The notes below the pieces were generated by a model. That model was not told where the DNA came from and did not search any database. It saw only the letters and a list, made by a program, of their open reading frames with translations. Below, piece by piece: positions 1-5,540 of a DNA stretch of 15,277 bases. Position numbers and translations under genes: made by a program. Numbering within the stretch: position 1 is the first letter of the stretch; the number at the start of each line of letters is the position of its first letter. The DNA comes from JBGRQB01 sp041725875 (GTDB lineage: Bacteria; Bacteroidota; Ignavibacteria; Ignavibacteriales; Melioribacteraceae), in NCBI GenBank assembly GCA_041725875.1, contig JBGRQB010000102.1:1-15277 (forward strand). Direction: 5' to 3'.

Positions 1-122
1 CTTTGTGAGGCAAAATCGCGAGACTTAAACATTCTCTCGATTGTTATTTTTGAATCATCCTGTTGTGCCGACAAAAAAATGCCGAACAAAAAGCACCCAA
101 AGTAAATGAATCTTCTTGTCAT
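1..122 (-). CDS. Secreted protein, N-terminal part only; possible S9 (DPP IV-like) peptidase
   Basis: This reading frame starts at ATG 122-120 and runs off the left edge, so only about 40 residues are visible. A strong AGGAGG ribosome site lies 5 bases before the ATG. The protein opens with a signal peptide (MTRRF, a hydrophobic stretch, then LSAQ). The following segment, KITIERMFKSRDFASQ, resembles the start of the mature N-terminal beta-propeller region of bacterial dipeptidyl-peptidase IV-type S9 peptidases, which commonly open with a phrase like 'LTLEDIFxSxEF'. That match is from memory and short. The neighbour upstream in the same direction is also an S9-fold hydrolase, which supports the guess, but a hairpin separates them, so they are probably separate transcripts. 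Export is well supported; the family is tentative. Confidence 0.6.
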   Translation of the reverse strand, partial: MTRRFIYFGCFLFGIFLSAQQDDSKITIERMFKSRDFASQ

Positions 123-208
123 TTACTCCTCCTAATTTTTGACGAATAAAAATAATCAAATCTAGATGGGAATGAAAGTATAAAGTTGAAAGCTTATAGT
201 GGAAAGGC

Positions 209-238
209 AACCTTGAAGATCTGAAAATCTTCAAGGTT
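209..238 (-). terminator. 12-bp perfect hairpin after the S9 hydrolase gene
   Basis: AACCTTGAAGAT (209-220) pairs perfectly with ATCTTCAAGGTT (227-238) around a 6-base loop, starting 8 bases after the stop codon at 247. The T-rich tract lies on the plus-strand side (239-255), so in the minus direction it is a strong hairpin preceded by an A-rich tract and lacks a classic U-tail. It may act in both directions or stabilise the 3' end. Confidence 0.6.
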
Positions 239-246
239 TTATAATT

Positions 247-1323
247 TTATTTTAAATATGCTGCGTTAAATATATCTTTTACAGATTTTATCGGTCTGGA
301 AGGCTTTAGATATTTCGCAAGGTGTTTGTAGATTTTCACTCTGATTTTTTTTGCAATCGGAGTATCAATCCTGTCAAACGAATGTCCGCCTTCTATATCT
401 TTATAAATTTTGTATTCAAACTTTTTGCCGTCGGCTTTAAGTGATTTTATTAAATGTTCCACTTCCAGTACATTCACATCATCATCATTTGTGTTTGTGT
501 GAATAAGTAAAGGTGTGTTCTGGAATTTGTGCGTGTTCCAGGCCGGAGATCTTCTTCTGTATTCGGCAATATTTTCCTGAGCAGTTTTTCCAATGTGATA
601 TTTAGCTGAATATAAAGCTCTGTAGCCATCATCCTGATATCCCATTCTGGAAATAATATCACTTACAGGCACACCTGCATAACCAACCTGGTATGCATCC
701 GGATGGTTAAACAAATTAAACAATGTAATCATACCGCCGTGTGACCAGCCGAAAATACCAACTCTGTCTTCATCAATAAAGTTGTAATTTTCAATCATAT
801 GATTTCTGGCATTGTAAACATCTTCATTTTCAAGACCACCATAATCGATTTTTTTGTAATGCCCTTCGCCATAGCCTGTACTTCCGCGATATTCAGGAGC
901 AATTACAATATATCCCTGATACATTAGTTCTTTAACTATGTGAGTGTAATAAGTTGAAAAATCGCCATGAACACCGCCATGTGGAAATACCATAAGAGGA
1001 TATTTTTTATTCAAATCGATGTTTTTAGGAATAAAAACGTATGACCAGAATTTTATCGGGTTGTTAACTCCCATTGCAGTTTTGTTTGTAATTCCGTTTG
1101 GATTTGGAGGACCTGTAATGTAAATCTTATCAATAAACGCCACTTCTTCCATTCTTTCAAACCAGATCACATCATCAATTTTCTTTTGAAGAACATCAAG
1201 ACGATGTCTTAATTTTTCATTGTTTCTCTGTAGTTTATCTACTTTTTTCTCCAAATGATGGTTGGTCTGCGCAACCAAAACAAATGAAGAAAGAATCAAA
1301 AACAGTGTTACTAATTTCTTCAT
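247..1323 (-). CDS. Secreted S9-type prolyl oligopeptidase-like hydrolase with N-terminal coiled coil
   Basis: This is a 358-residue exported alpha/beta-hydrolase of the S9 peptidase superfamily, probably cleaving peptides outside the cytoplasm. Residues 1-19 form a signal peptide ending VLVAQ. Residues 23-52 are a charged heptad-like coiled coil (LEKKVDKLQRNNEKLRHRL) in place of the large beta-propeller seen in DPP IV or prolyl oligopeptidase. The catalytic domain follows: an oxyanion HGG at 115-117, the S9 phrase APEYRGSTGYG at 142-152, nucleophile Ser194 in GWSHGG, an acid at Asp280-282 (NDDDVNV), and His314 in EGGHSFDR. The triad is therefore complete. The start is supported by an AGGGAG ribosome site 5 bases before the ATG. 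A promoter-like element lies at 1364-1394, and a second, regulated promoter lies further up at 1554-1584. An esterase of the same fold is possible, and the substrate is unknown. Confidence 0.85.
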   Translation of the reverse strand: MKKLVTLFLILSSFVLVAQTNHHLEKKVDKLQRNNEKLRHRLDVLQKKIDDVIWFERMEEVAFIDKIYITGPPNPNGITNKTAMGVNNPIKFWSYVFIPKNIDLNKKYPLMVFPHGGVHGDFSTYYTHIVKELMYQGYIVIAPEYRGSTGYGEGHYKKIDYGGLENEDVYNARNHMIENYNFIDEDRVGIFGWSHGGMITLFNLFNHPDAYQVGYAGVPVSDIISRMGYQDDGYRALYSAKYHIGKTAQENIAEYRRRSPAWNTHKFQNTPLLIHTNTNDDDVNVLEVEHLIKSLKADGKKFEYKIYKDIEGGHSFDRIDTPIAKKIRVKIYKHLAKYLKPSRPIKSVKDIFNAAYLK

Positions 1324-1363
1324 ATAATCTCCCTAAGTTTAGAATTCATAATTAGAACGAATT

Positions 1364-1394
1364 TAAATATAACATTCCATAAATACATATTGAA
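1364..1394 (-). promoter_or_regulatory. Possible proximal promoter of the S9 hydrolase gene
   Basis: On the minus strand, TATATTTA (1371-1364) fits TAnnTTTG except for the last base. It sits 17 bases after a poor -35, TTCAAT (1394-1389). The predicted start leaves a leader of about 34 bases, typical of this window. The weak -35 keeps confidence low. Confidence 0.35.
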
Positions 1395-1418
1395 TTACAA
1401 AATAGAGTTTGAGAAAAT

Positions 1419-1517
1419 TTATGAGGTCTTTAAAAAATGAATGACCGAAAAAATCGGCCAGACATTAAAATCTAAGGTATGTGTGTGATCGATTTCAAAC
1501 CAAGCTTTAAGTTTCAT
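1419..1517 (-). CDS. Small reading frame (32 aa) whose ATG lies inside an IclR-type operator; possible leader peptide or gene remnant
   Basis: A 32-codon frame starts at ATG 1517-1515 (MKLKAWFEIDHTHTLDFNVW, then a hydrophobic PIFSVIHFL tail) and stops with TAA at 1421-1419. I do not recognise the sequence. The reason to take it seriously is its position: relative to a strong promoter and tandem operators it starts exactly where the iclR2 gene starts in its own module, with the ATG occupying the same bases of the palindrome. An upstream in-frame ATG (1529-1527) would add four residues. No good ribosome site is visible, as is also true of iclR2. It could be a leader peptide for the S9 hydrolase about 96 bases downstream, a decayed first gene, or non-coding leader RNA. 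A hairpin at 1443-1459 falls within it. Confidence 0.3.
   Translation of the reverse strand: MKLKAWFEIDHTHTLDFNVWPIFSVIHFLKTS
1443..1459 (-). terminator. Short hairpin in the leader region before the S9 hydrolase gene; possible attenuator
   Basis: On the minus strand GGCCGA and TCGGTC pair (six pairs, one G-U) around a 5-T loop. The sequence ATTCATTTTTT follows. The stem is short and the T run starts a few bases late, so this would be a weak terminator. It lies between the regulated promoter (1554-1584) and the hydrolase gene, where it could end a short transcript of about 120 bases or act as an attenuator. Confidence 0.25.
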
Positions 1518-1547
1518 TATTTGAAACATTTTTTCTTTATTTGAAAT
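1511..1547 (-). promoter_or_regulatory. Tandem IclR-type operator (palindrome plus direct repeat, 20-base period)
   Basis: Read on the minus strand, 1527-1511 is GTTTC-AAATAAT-GAAAC, a perfect 5-7-5 palindrome. Exactly 20 bases upstream is a partial copy, ATTTC-AAATAAA-GAAAA (1547-1531). The array begins 8 bases after the -10 hexamer of the promoter at 1556-1584, so a bound protein would block transcription start or early elongation. The same arrangement occurs before iclR2 (9683-9719). A palindrome plus one extra direct half-site is the operator plan described for the IclR-family proteins PcaU and PobR. Either IclR paralogue in this window could be the ligand; their recognition helices are similar (NKTTAFRF and KKTTAHRY). 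Confidence 0.55.
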
Positions 1548-1553
1548 CTATAA

Positions 1554-1584
1554 CAAAATTACAAGAATACTTAAACTTAGTCAA
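1554..1584 (-). promoter_or_regulatory. Strong promoter between iclR1 and the S9 hydrolase gene
   Basis: The minus strand reads TTGACT (1584-1579), a 17-base spacer, then TAATTTTG (1561-1554), matching both the TTGACA -35 and the TAnnTTTG -10. Transcription would start near 1548, at the edge of the tandem operator. The -35 lies in an 8-4-8 inverted repeat (TTAAACTT / AAGTTTAA, 1571-1590), which could be a second protein site or a weak end signal for iclR1. If this promoter drives the S9 hydrolase, the leader is about 225 bases. Confidence 0.55.
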
Positions 1585-1596
1585 GTTTAAAAATAG

Positions 1597-2331
1597 CTAA
1601 AACAAGTTGATTATTTCACTCTGTGCGGTTTTTAACCTTTTTACAAGTCGGTTAATAGTATCTTCACTAATTCTGAAAGCCGGACCCGAAATACTGATTG
1701 CTCCTCTGAAATCGAGCATTCTGATAGTTATCGGGACTGAAATACAAATTAAACCTTCCTCAAGTTCTTCTTCTTCAGTAGAAAAACCTTGCGCTCTGAT
1801 AGATTTAATTTCGGAATAGAGTGATTCTTTGTTATCTATTGTGTTTGGAGTGATTTTTCTGAAATCGATATTTTGAACAATATTTTCATATTTGTCATCA
1901 GGCAGAGCAGAAAGAATTGCCTTCCCCATTGCAGTGCAGTAAAGCGGGAGTCTGTCACCTGTGCCCAGACTAAACTGCAGACTTCGTTTACTATCAATTT
2001 TATGCAGATAAAGAGCCATATCTCCCTGAAGCTGGGCAAAGTTTACAGTCTCATTAACATCATCAGAAATTCTTTCCAGAATAGGGATAATCTTTTCGAG
2101 AAGAAGAGTTCTGGTAATAACTTTGTTTCCAAGCTGAAGAAGTGACAAACCAAGATAATATGTGTTTGATTTTTTCTCAATGATATTAAGACTTTCCAGT
2201 GTTTCAAGAAAACGAAACGCAGTGGTTTTGTTCATATCAAGATCATTGGTAATATCTACAAGTCGGACTTCGCCCTGTTTTTCGGAAATATAATTGATAA
2301 TTTCAAAAGCTTTGATGACCGTGGAGTTCAT
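1597..2331 (-). CDS. IclR-family transcriptional regulator (paralogue 1)
   Basis: This 244-residue protein is a DNA-binding regulator with the full IclR plan. A winged helix-turn-helix occupies about residues 1-65, with recognition helix MNKTTAFRFLETL at 33-45. A linker helix follows, then a GAF-like effector domain from about 75 to the end. Family hallmarks include NETVNFAQL, the phrase LGTGDRLPLYCTAMGKAILSALP and EEGLICISVPI near the C-terminus. It is clearly paralogous to the regulator at 8925-9689 over its whole length. The ATG at 2331 has no clear ribosome site; a TAAGTTTTG -10-like element (2368-2360) would give a leader of about 25 bases. Neighbouring genes point to control of peptide or amino-acid use, but the effector cannot be read from the sequence. 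Confidence 0.9.
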   Translation of the reverse strand: MNSTVIKAFEIINYISEKQGEVRLVDITNDLDMNKTTAFRFLETLESLNIIEKKSNTYYLGLSLLQLGNKVITRTLLLEKIIPILERISDDVNETVNFAQLQGDMALYLHKIDSKRSLQFSLGTGDRLPLYCTAMGKAILSALPDDKYENIVQNIDFRKITPNTIDNKESLYSEIKSIRAQGFSTEEEELEEGLICISVPITIRMLDFRGAISISGPAFRISEDTINRLVKRLKTAQSEIINLF

Positions 2332-2359
2332 AAACCCAAATAATATTTAGAAAATATCA

Positions 2360-2368
2360 CAAAACTTA
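2360..2368 (-). promoter_or_regulatory. Candidate -10 element of iclR1
   Basis: TAAGTTTTG on the minus strand closely resembles the iclR2 element TAACTTTTG and lies about 30 bases before the ATG at 2331. No convincing -35 is seen. The sequence AAATAAT (2338-2344) lies between it and the gene, but only part of the operator pattern is present there. Confidence 0.3.
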
Positions 2369-2407
2369 ATATTTTTTATTAAACTATTCTAGTGTTTAGT
2401 TGCTTTA

Positions 2408-2836
2408 TTAATCAGGTAATACAAATTCAGCTTTTACAGCACTGTTTTTAAACACCAGCGGAACATATTTTTTATCAGCAATCTGAATATGTGCCCCGTA
2501 CCATTTGAGAATATATCTCTGAAATTCAAATGCAATATTTTCACCATTCAGATATTCCTGGTTAAAAAATTCCATTTTATTTATAAACTCTTCGTGCTGG
2601 TTTTTATGAAGGTGATATTGAGTATACTTAATCTCCCTCATCAGTTTTTCTTCAACAGCAAAATTTTTGCGGGCATACATTAACAAAGTAGCATACATTT
2701 TCAGATAATTAGGACTATATTCCGGTGACATAAATATCTTTAACATGCTATTAAGAATAGCCAGCATAATTTTGTTCTGCTCATCTATCTTCCCAACTCC
2801 AATCTCATATTTCTCTTCCCAGCCTAATACTTTCAT
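2408..2836 (-). CDS. Hemerythrin-like protein lacking the two Fe2 histidines
   Basis: This 142-residue protein has the bacteriohemerythrin four-helix plan: W6-E-E-K-Y then IDEQ (17-20), NFAVEEKLM (58-66), H77xxxH81, and H116xxxxD121. Canonical hemerythrin holds two irons. Fe1 is bound by His73, His77 and His101, Fe2 by His25 and His54, and Glu58 and Asp106 bridge them (numbering of the classic protein). Here the Fe1 histidines (77, 81, 116) and both bridging acids (Glu62, Asp121) remain, but the two Fe2 histidines are Asn21 (IDEQN) and Asn58 (NFxxEE). The codons AAC and AAT are unambiguous. It may bind one metal or none, so ordinary diiron O2 binding is unlikely. The ribosome site is weak (GAAAG). 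A well-spaced small frame lies 17 bases upstream. Confidence 0.85.
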   Translation of the reverse strand: MKVLGWEEKYEIGVGKIDEQNKIMLAILNSMLKIFMSPEYSPNYLKMYATLLMYARKNFAVEEKLMREIKYTQYHLHKNQHEEFINKMEFFNQEYLNGENIAFEFQRYILKWYGAHIQIADKKYVPLVFKNSAVKAEFVLPD

Positions 2837-2853
2837 ATTTCTTTCTATATAAT

Positions 2854-2937
2854 TTATATGGAATGATAAATATTTAAGTCAGAGGTTCTAAAATCGTGCC
2901 CAACTTTTATTCTGTCTCTTCTCAAAGAATTAAGCAT
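2854..2937 (-). CDS. Possible 27-residue small protein or leader peptide before the hemerythrin-like gene
   Basis: ATG 2937-2935 is preceded by AAAGGAG at a normal 8-base spacing, one of the best ribosome sites in the window. The frame reads MLNSLRRDRIKVGHDF and continues to TAA at 2856-2854, 17 bases before the hemerythrin-like ATG. The peptide is basic and has no hydrophobic segment; I do not recognise it. It may be a real small protein, a leader that aids translation of the weakly initiated downstream gene, or chance. Confidence 0.35.
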   Translation of the reverse strand: MLNSLRRDRIKVGHDFRTSDLNIYHSI

Positions 2938-2991
2938 TAGATTAACTCCTTTTAAGAATAATAAACAGAGTTATTTATAAATCACCGAAAG

Positions 2992-3005
2992 TATTACCGG
3001 TAATA
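2992..3005. promoter_or_regulatory. 14-bp perfect palindrome, possible operator
   Basis: TATTACCGGTAATA is a perfect palindrome. Flanking AAAGTA (2988-2993) and TACTTT (3008-3013) add a second, wider symmetry. It sits between the terminator of the peptidase gene and the small frame/hemerythrin pair, where a regulator site would be expected. The binding protein is unknown. Confidence 0.35.
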
Positions 3006-3054
3006 TATACTTTACTCTTAAAATCTATTTGGAAAAGATTTTTTAGATCTGACT

Positions 3055-3084
3055 AAAAATAGTGTCCGGTTAAATTCCGGACAC
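3055..3084 (-). terminator. Rho-independent terminator of the peptidase gene
   Basis: On the minus strand GTGTCCGG and CCGGACAC form a perfect 8-bp GC-rich stem (3084-3077 with 3069-3062) around a 7-base loop. TATTTTTAG follows. It begins 6 bases after the stop codon at 3091. Confidence 0.85.
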
Positions 3085-3090
3085 GTAAAT

Positions 3091-4209
3091 TTACTTATTT
3101 AATGATATTTTTACAATATTCAAGGTTACTTTTGCATCAAAATACAAATCAGGAATTGCAATTTGCTCAATATGAGTGTGCGCGCCTTTATATCCCGTGC
3201 CAATATTTACAGTGGGAATTCCCAAATTGCTGTATATATTTGCATCGCTGCCGCCTGTAAATGAAATAGATTCAGGCTCTACTCCGCATTCTCTAATTGC
3301 ATCAAATGCTATCTGCACGGTTTTATTACTGTCTTCAAGTTTGAAGCAGTTATATTTTTCAGAATATTCGAACTCAATTCCGCCTTTAAGTTTATCAGTC
3401 TCTTCCTGAAAAACATTTTTAATTTCTTCAACTTTTTCTTTCAAAATTGAATCATCAAAACTTCTGCATTCTACAGCTATTTCAACGCAATCAGGAACAA
3501 TGTTAGTGGCCTTTCCGCCATGAATTGTTCCGATGTTAAATGTTCCTGCTTCAAATCTGCCCGGATTTAATCTTGCAATTGCATTTCCCGCAATTTTGAT
3601 TGCATTAATTCCGTTTTCAGGAGCAACAGCAGCGTGAGCTGATTTTCCTGTAATTTTGATATCCATTCTGGCACCTGTAGGTGCTTCTGTAATCACTTTT
3701 CCTGCTTTGGCTGAGCTGTCAAAAATAAATCCGTACTTTGCTTTAACTTCTTCAGGAGAGATATTTTTTGCGCCCCACATTCCAATTTCTTCGGCAACAG
3801 AAAAAACAACATAAATAGGAGGATGTTCAAGGTTGTTATCTTTAATAACACGCAAAGTTTCCAAAATACAGGCAACTCCGGCACGATCATCAGCACCTAG
3901 AATTGTATTTCCGTCAGTTTTGATTATTTCATCTTCAATAATCACTTTGATGTTTGGAGTTGCTTCAATTGTATCCATATGAGCACTTAACAGAATAGGT
4001 TCTTTTTCAGGATGATTTCCTTCTATATAACCTATTACATTTCCTGCATTTCCGCCAAATGTTTCTCCGGCATTGTCGGTTCTTACTTCAAGACCAAGTT
4101 CTTTTAATCTTGCAACAAGATTTTCTGCTATATCTTTTTCATTTCCTGATTTTCCGTCAATTTTAACCAGCTCAATGAAAGTCTCAACTAATCGTTCTTT
4201 GTTTATCAT
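3091..4209 (-). CDS. M20 family metallopeptidase, tripeptidase T-like (PepT/YqjE type)
   Basis: This 372-residue cytoplasmic enzyme should be a zinc aminopeptidase that finishes off short peptides. M20 metal-site motifs are in order: His77-x-Asp79 (SAHMDT), bridging Asp107 (GADDRAG), the catalytic Glu140-Glu141 pair (AEEIGMWG), Asp164 and the C-terminal His344 (GAHTHIEQ). The lid/dimerisation domain lies at about 180-290, including the typical GKSAHAA. Length and motifs fit the PepT-like group better than classical PepT, which is longer, but substrate range cannot be fixed from this. It lies 62 bases after the molybdoenzyme anchor gene and may be the last gene of that transcript. It also has a candidate promoter of its own. 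A strong terminator follows. Confidence 0.88.
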   Translation of the reverse strand: MINKERLVETFIELVKIDGKSGNEKDIAENLVARLKELGLEVRTDNAGETFGGNAGNVIGYIEGNHPEKEPILLSAHMDTIEATPNIKVIIEDEIIKTDGNTILGADDRAGVACILETLRVIKDNNLEHPPIYVVFSVAEEIGMWGAKNISPEEVKAKYGFIFDSSAKAGKVITEAPTGARMDIKITGKSAHAAVAPENGINAIKIAGNAIARLNPGRFEAGTFNIGTIHGGKATNIVPDCVEIAVECRSFDDSILKEKVEEIKNVFQEETDKLKGGIEFEYSEKYNCFKLEDSNKTVQIAFDAIRECGVEPESISFTGGSDANIYSNLGIPTVNIGTGYKGAHTHIEQIAIPDLYFDAKVTLNIVKISLNK

Positions 4210-4235
4210 AACTTTTTCCGTTTTTGTGTTATCCG

Positions 4236-4264
4236 AATATAAAAATTTCGGGTTATTTTATTAA
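4236..4264 (-). promoter_or_regulatory. Possible promoter of the M20 peptidase gene
   Basis: The minus strand reads TTAATA (4264-4259), 17 bases, then TATATTCG (4241-4234), similar to TTGACA and TAnnTTTG with two or fewer key changes. The predicted leader is about 20 bases. A CCGAA/TTCGG inverted repeat (4233-4251) overlaps the -10 and could be an operator. Read-through from upstream is equally possible. Confidence 0.3.
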
Positions 4265-4271
4265 GGTAATT

Positions 4272-5540
4272 TTATTTCACTTCAATTTTTGGTAAACTCA
4301 AATCATTGTAAAAATCGATACGCGCTAAAATATCTGATACAATTATACACGCTATTCCGGCCCATAATCCATATAACTGAATTAATGCAAAACCGGTAAA
4401 TGCCAGAAAATATTCCACTATTACATATTTGCTTTCTATGGTTTGATAGTTTCTATAAACTGCAAAAAATAGTCGAACTCCGTACAAAATCACAATAAGT
4501 AAAAAATTTCCCGATAAAAGAACCGCCAATCCGCCGGCGATAAATATTGTTTGTCCGTGATGAATTTTACTTTTCCAGCTCCACATTGCTTTTGTATAAA
4601 GCATATCAATTGAAATTATTAGCAGAACCGAAGAAAAAGTGATAATTAAATCTGGTATATCTGTGATAAAGAAATCTGTAAACAAACTCCCCATAAAAAG
4701 TGATAAAGCCCAAATCTCCCTGCTTATCCAGGAATTTTTTATGTTAAGAAGAGAACGCCAGGAGCGAATCTTTTTCCCCAGATGCAGCATACTCAACAAG
4801 GAAGATAAAGCGCCTGCTGTAAAGAGTGAAAATTTCATTTCAAAACTTTGAATTAAATCTATTTTATTTAATATTATTCCAACTATAACAGAAATTAAAA
4901 AAGTAAAAATCACCAGGGGCCATTCATGTTTTGCTGTTATCTTTTTAGATCCTGAGTTTTCTTCTTTAATCTGCTTTGTAAAAAGATTTCTGTCCATTTC
5001 AGGAGCTTTATCATTTCTTAATTCTGTTACTTTTATTTTTGAGCCAACATTAATTTGAACCGGAGAAGATTTTTCAGACTCTTCCCGGGAAAATTCAGTA
5101 CAGGTAAAATCAAGTGCGCCGGTCGGACATAAACTCGCACAAGCCGGTTTTGCGTTTTCTCTAACTCTGTCAGCACAAAATGTGCACTTATTTACAATTC
5201 CCTCTTGCGGATTATATTTTGGAGCATCATAGGGGCAAGTCCAGGTACAATATTTACAACCAATACATTTTTCTTTATCGTGCAAAACCGCACCTGTAAT
5301 TTCATCGCGGTAATATGCGTTTGCCGGACAATTAACCAGACAGGGAGAATCTTCGCAATGATTACACGCCAATGATAAATGCACCAAGGCTTTTTCAGCA
5401 AGGTGATTTGAGTTGGAAGAATAAATATTTCTCCACTGTTCCGGCTGCTGCATACCATTTTCCGTAACACAGGCAACTTTACAAGCTCCGCAGGCAACAC
5501 ATTTATTTTTATCAAAGAGAAATATATTTTTACTGCTCAT
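4272..5540 (-). CDS. Fused DmsB-DmsC-type protein: four-cluster ferredoxin plus membrane anchor
   Basis: This 422-residue protein combines two subunits normally separate in DMSO-reductase-family enzymes. Residues 1-150 carry four cysteine sets for 4Fe-4S clusters: CxxCxxCxxxC at 14-24, CxxCx4CxxxC at 59-71, CxxCxxCxxxC at 92-102 and CxxCx11CxxxC at 119-138. After a polar linker (150-205) come about eight membrane segments (about 208-224, 238-254, 277-293, 297-313, 331-346, 347-362, 372-391, 392-407). They include the DmsC-like HLGKKIRSWRSLLNIKNSW (253-271). It should pass electrons between membrane quinones and the catalytic subunit encoded just upstream, with an 11-base overlap. I chose ATG 5540, which has AAGGTGG in front, over a TTG codon five residues earlier. 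No Tat signal is seen, so the clusters probably face the cytoplasm. Confidence 0.88.
   Translation of the reverse strand: MSSKNIFLFDKNKCVACGACKVACVTENGMQQPEQWRNIYSSNSNHLAEKALVHLSLACNHCEDSPCLVNCPANAYYRDEITGAVLHDKEKCIGCKYCTWTCPYDAPKYNPQEGIVNKCTFCADRVRENAKPACASLCPTGALDFTCTEFSREESEKSSPVQINVGSKIKVTELRNDKAPEMDRNLFTKQIKEENSGSKKITAKHEWPLVIFTFLISVIVGIILNKIDLIQSFEMKFSLFTAGALSSLLSMLHLGKKIRSWRSLLNIKNSWISREIWALSLFMGSLFTDFFITDIPDLIITFSSVLLIISIDMLYTKAMWSWKSKIHHGQTIFIAGGLAVLLSGNFLLIVILYGVRLFFAVYRNYQTIESKYVIVEYFLAFTGFALIQLYGLWAGIACIIVSDILARIDFYNDLSLPKIEVK

Noticed and set aside
2333..2349. Possible third copy of the IclR operator before iclR1 (contains AAATAAT)
   Set aside because: Only the AT core and two arm bases match, there is no partner 20 bases away, and AT cores are common here.
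2957..2975. ATTATTC core with GTTT-like arm before the small frame at 2937
   Set aside because: The centre matches but the right arm does not, with no second half-site at 20 bases.
3020..3042. AAAATCT/AGATTTT inverted repeat as a second terminator
   Set aside because: The 7-bp stem is AT-rich and lacks a T-run on the minus side; a far better terminator lies just before it.
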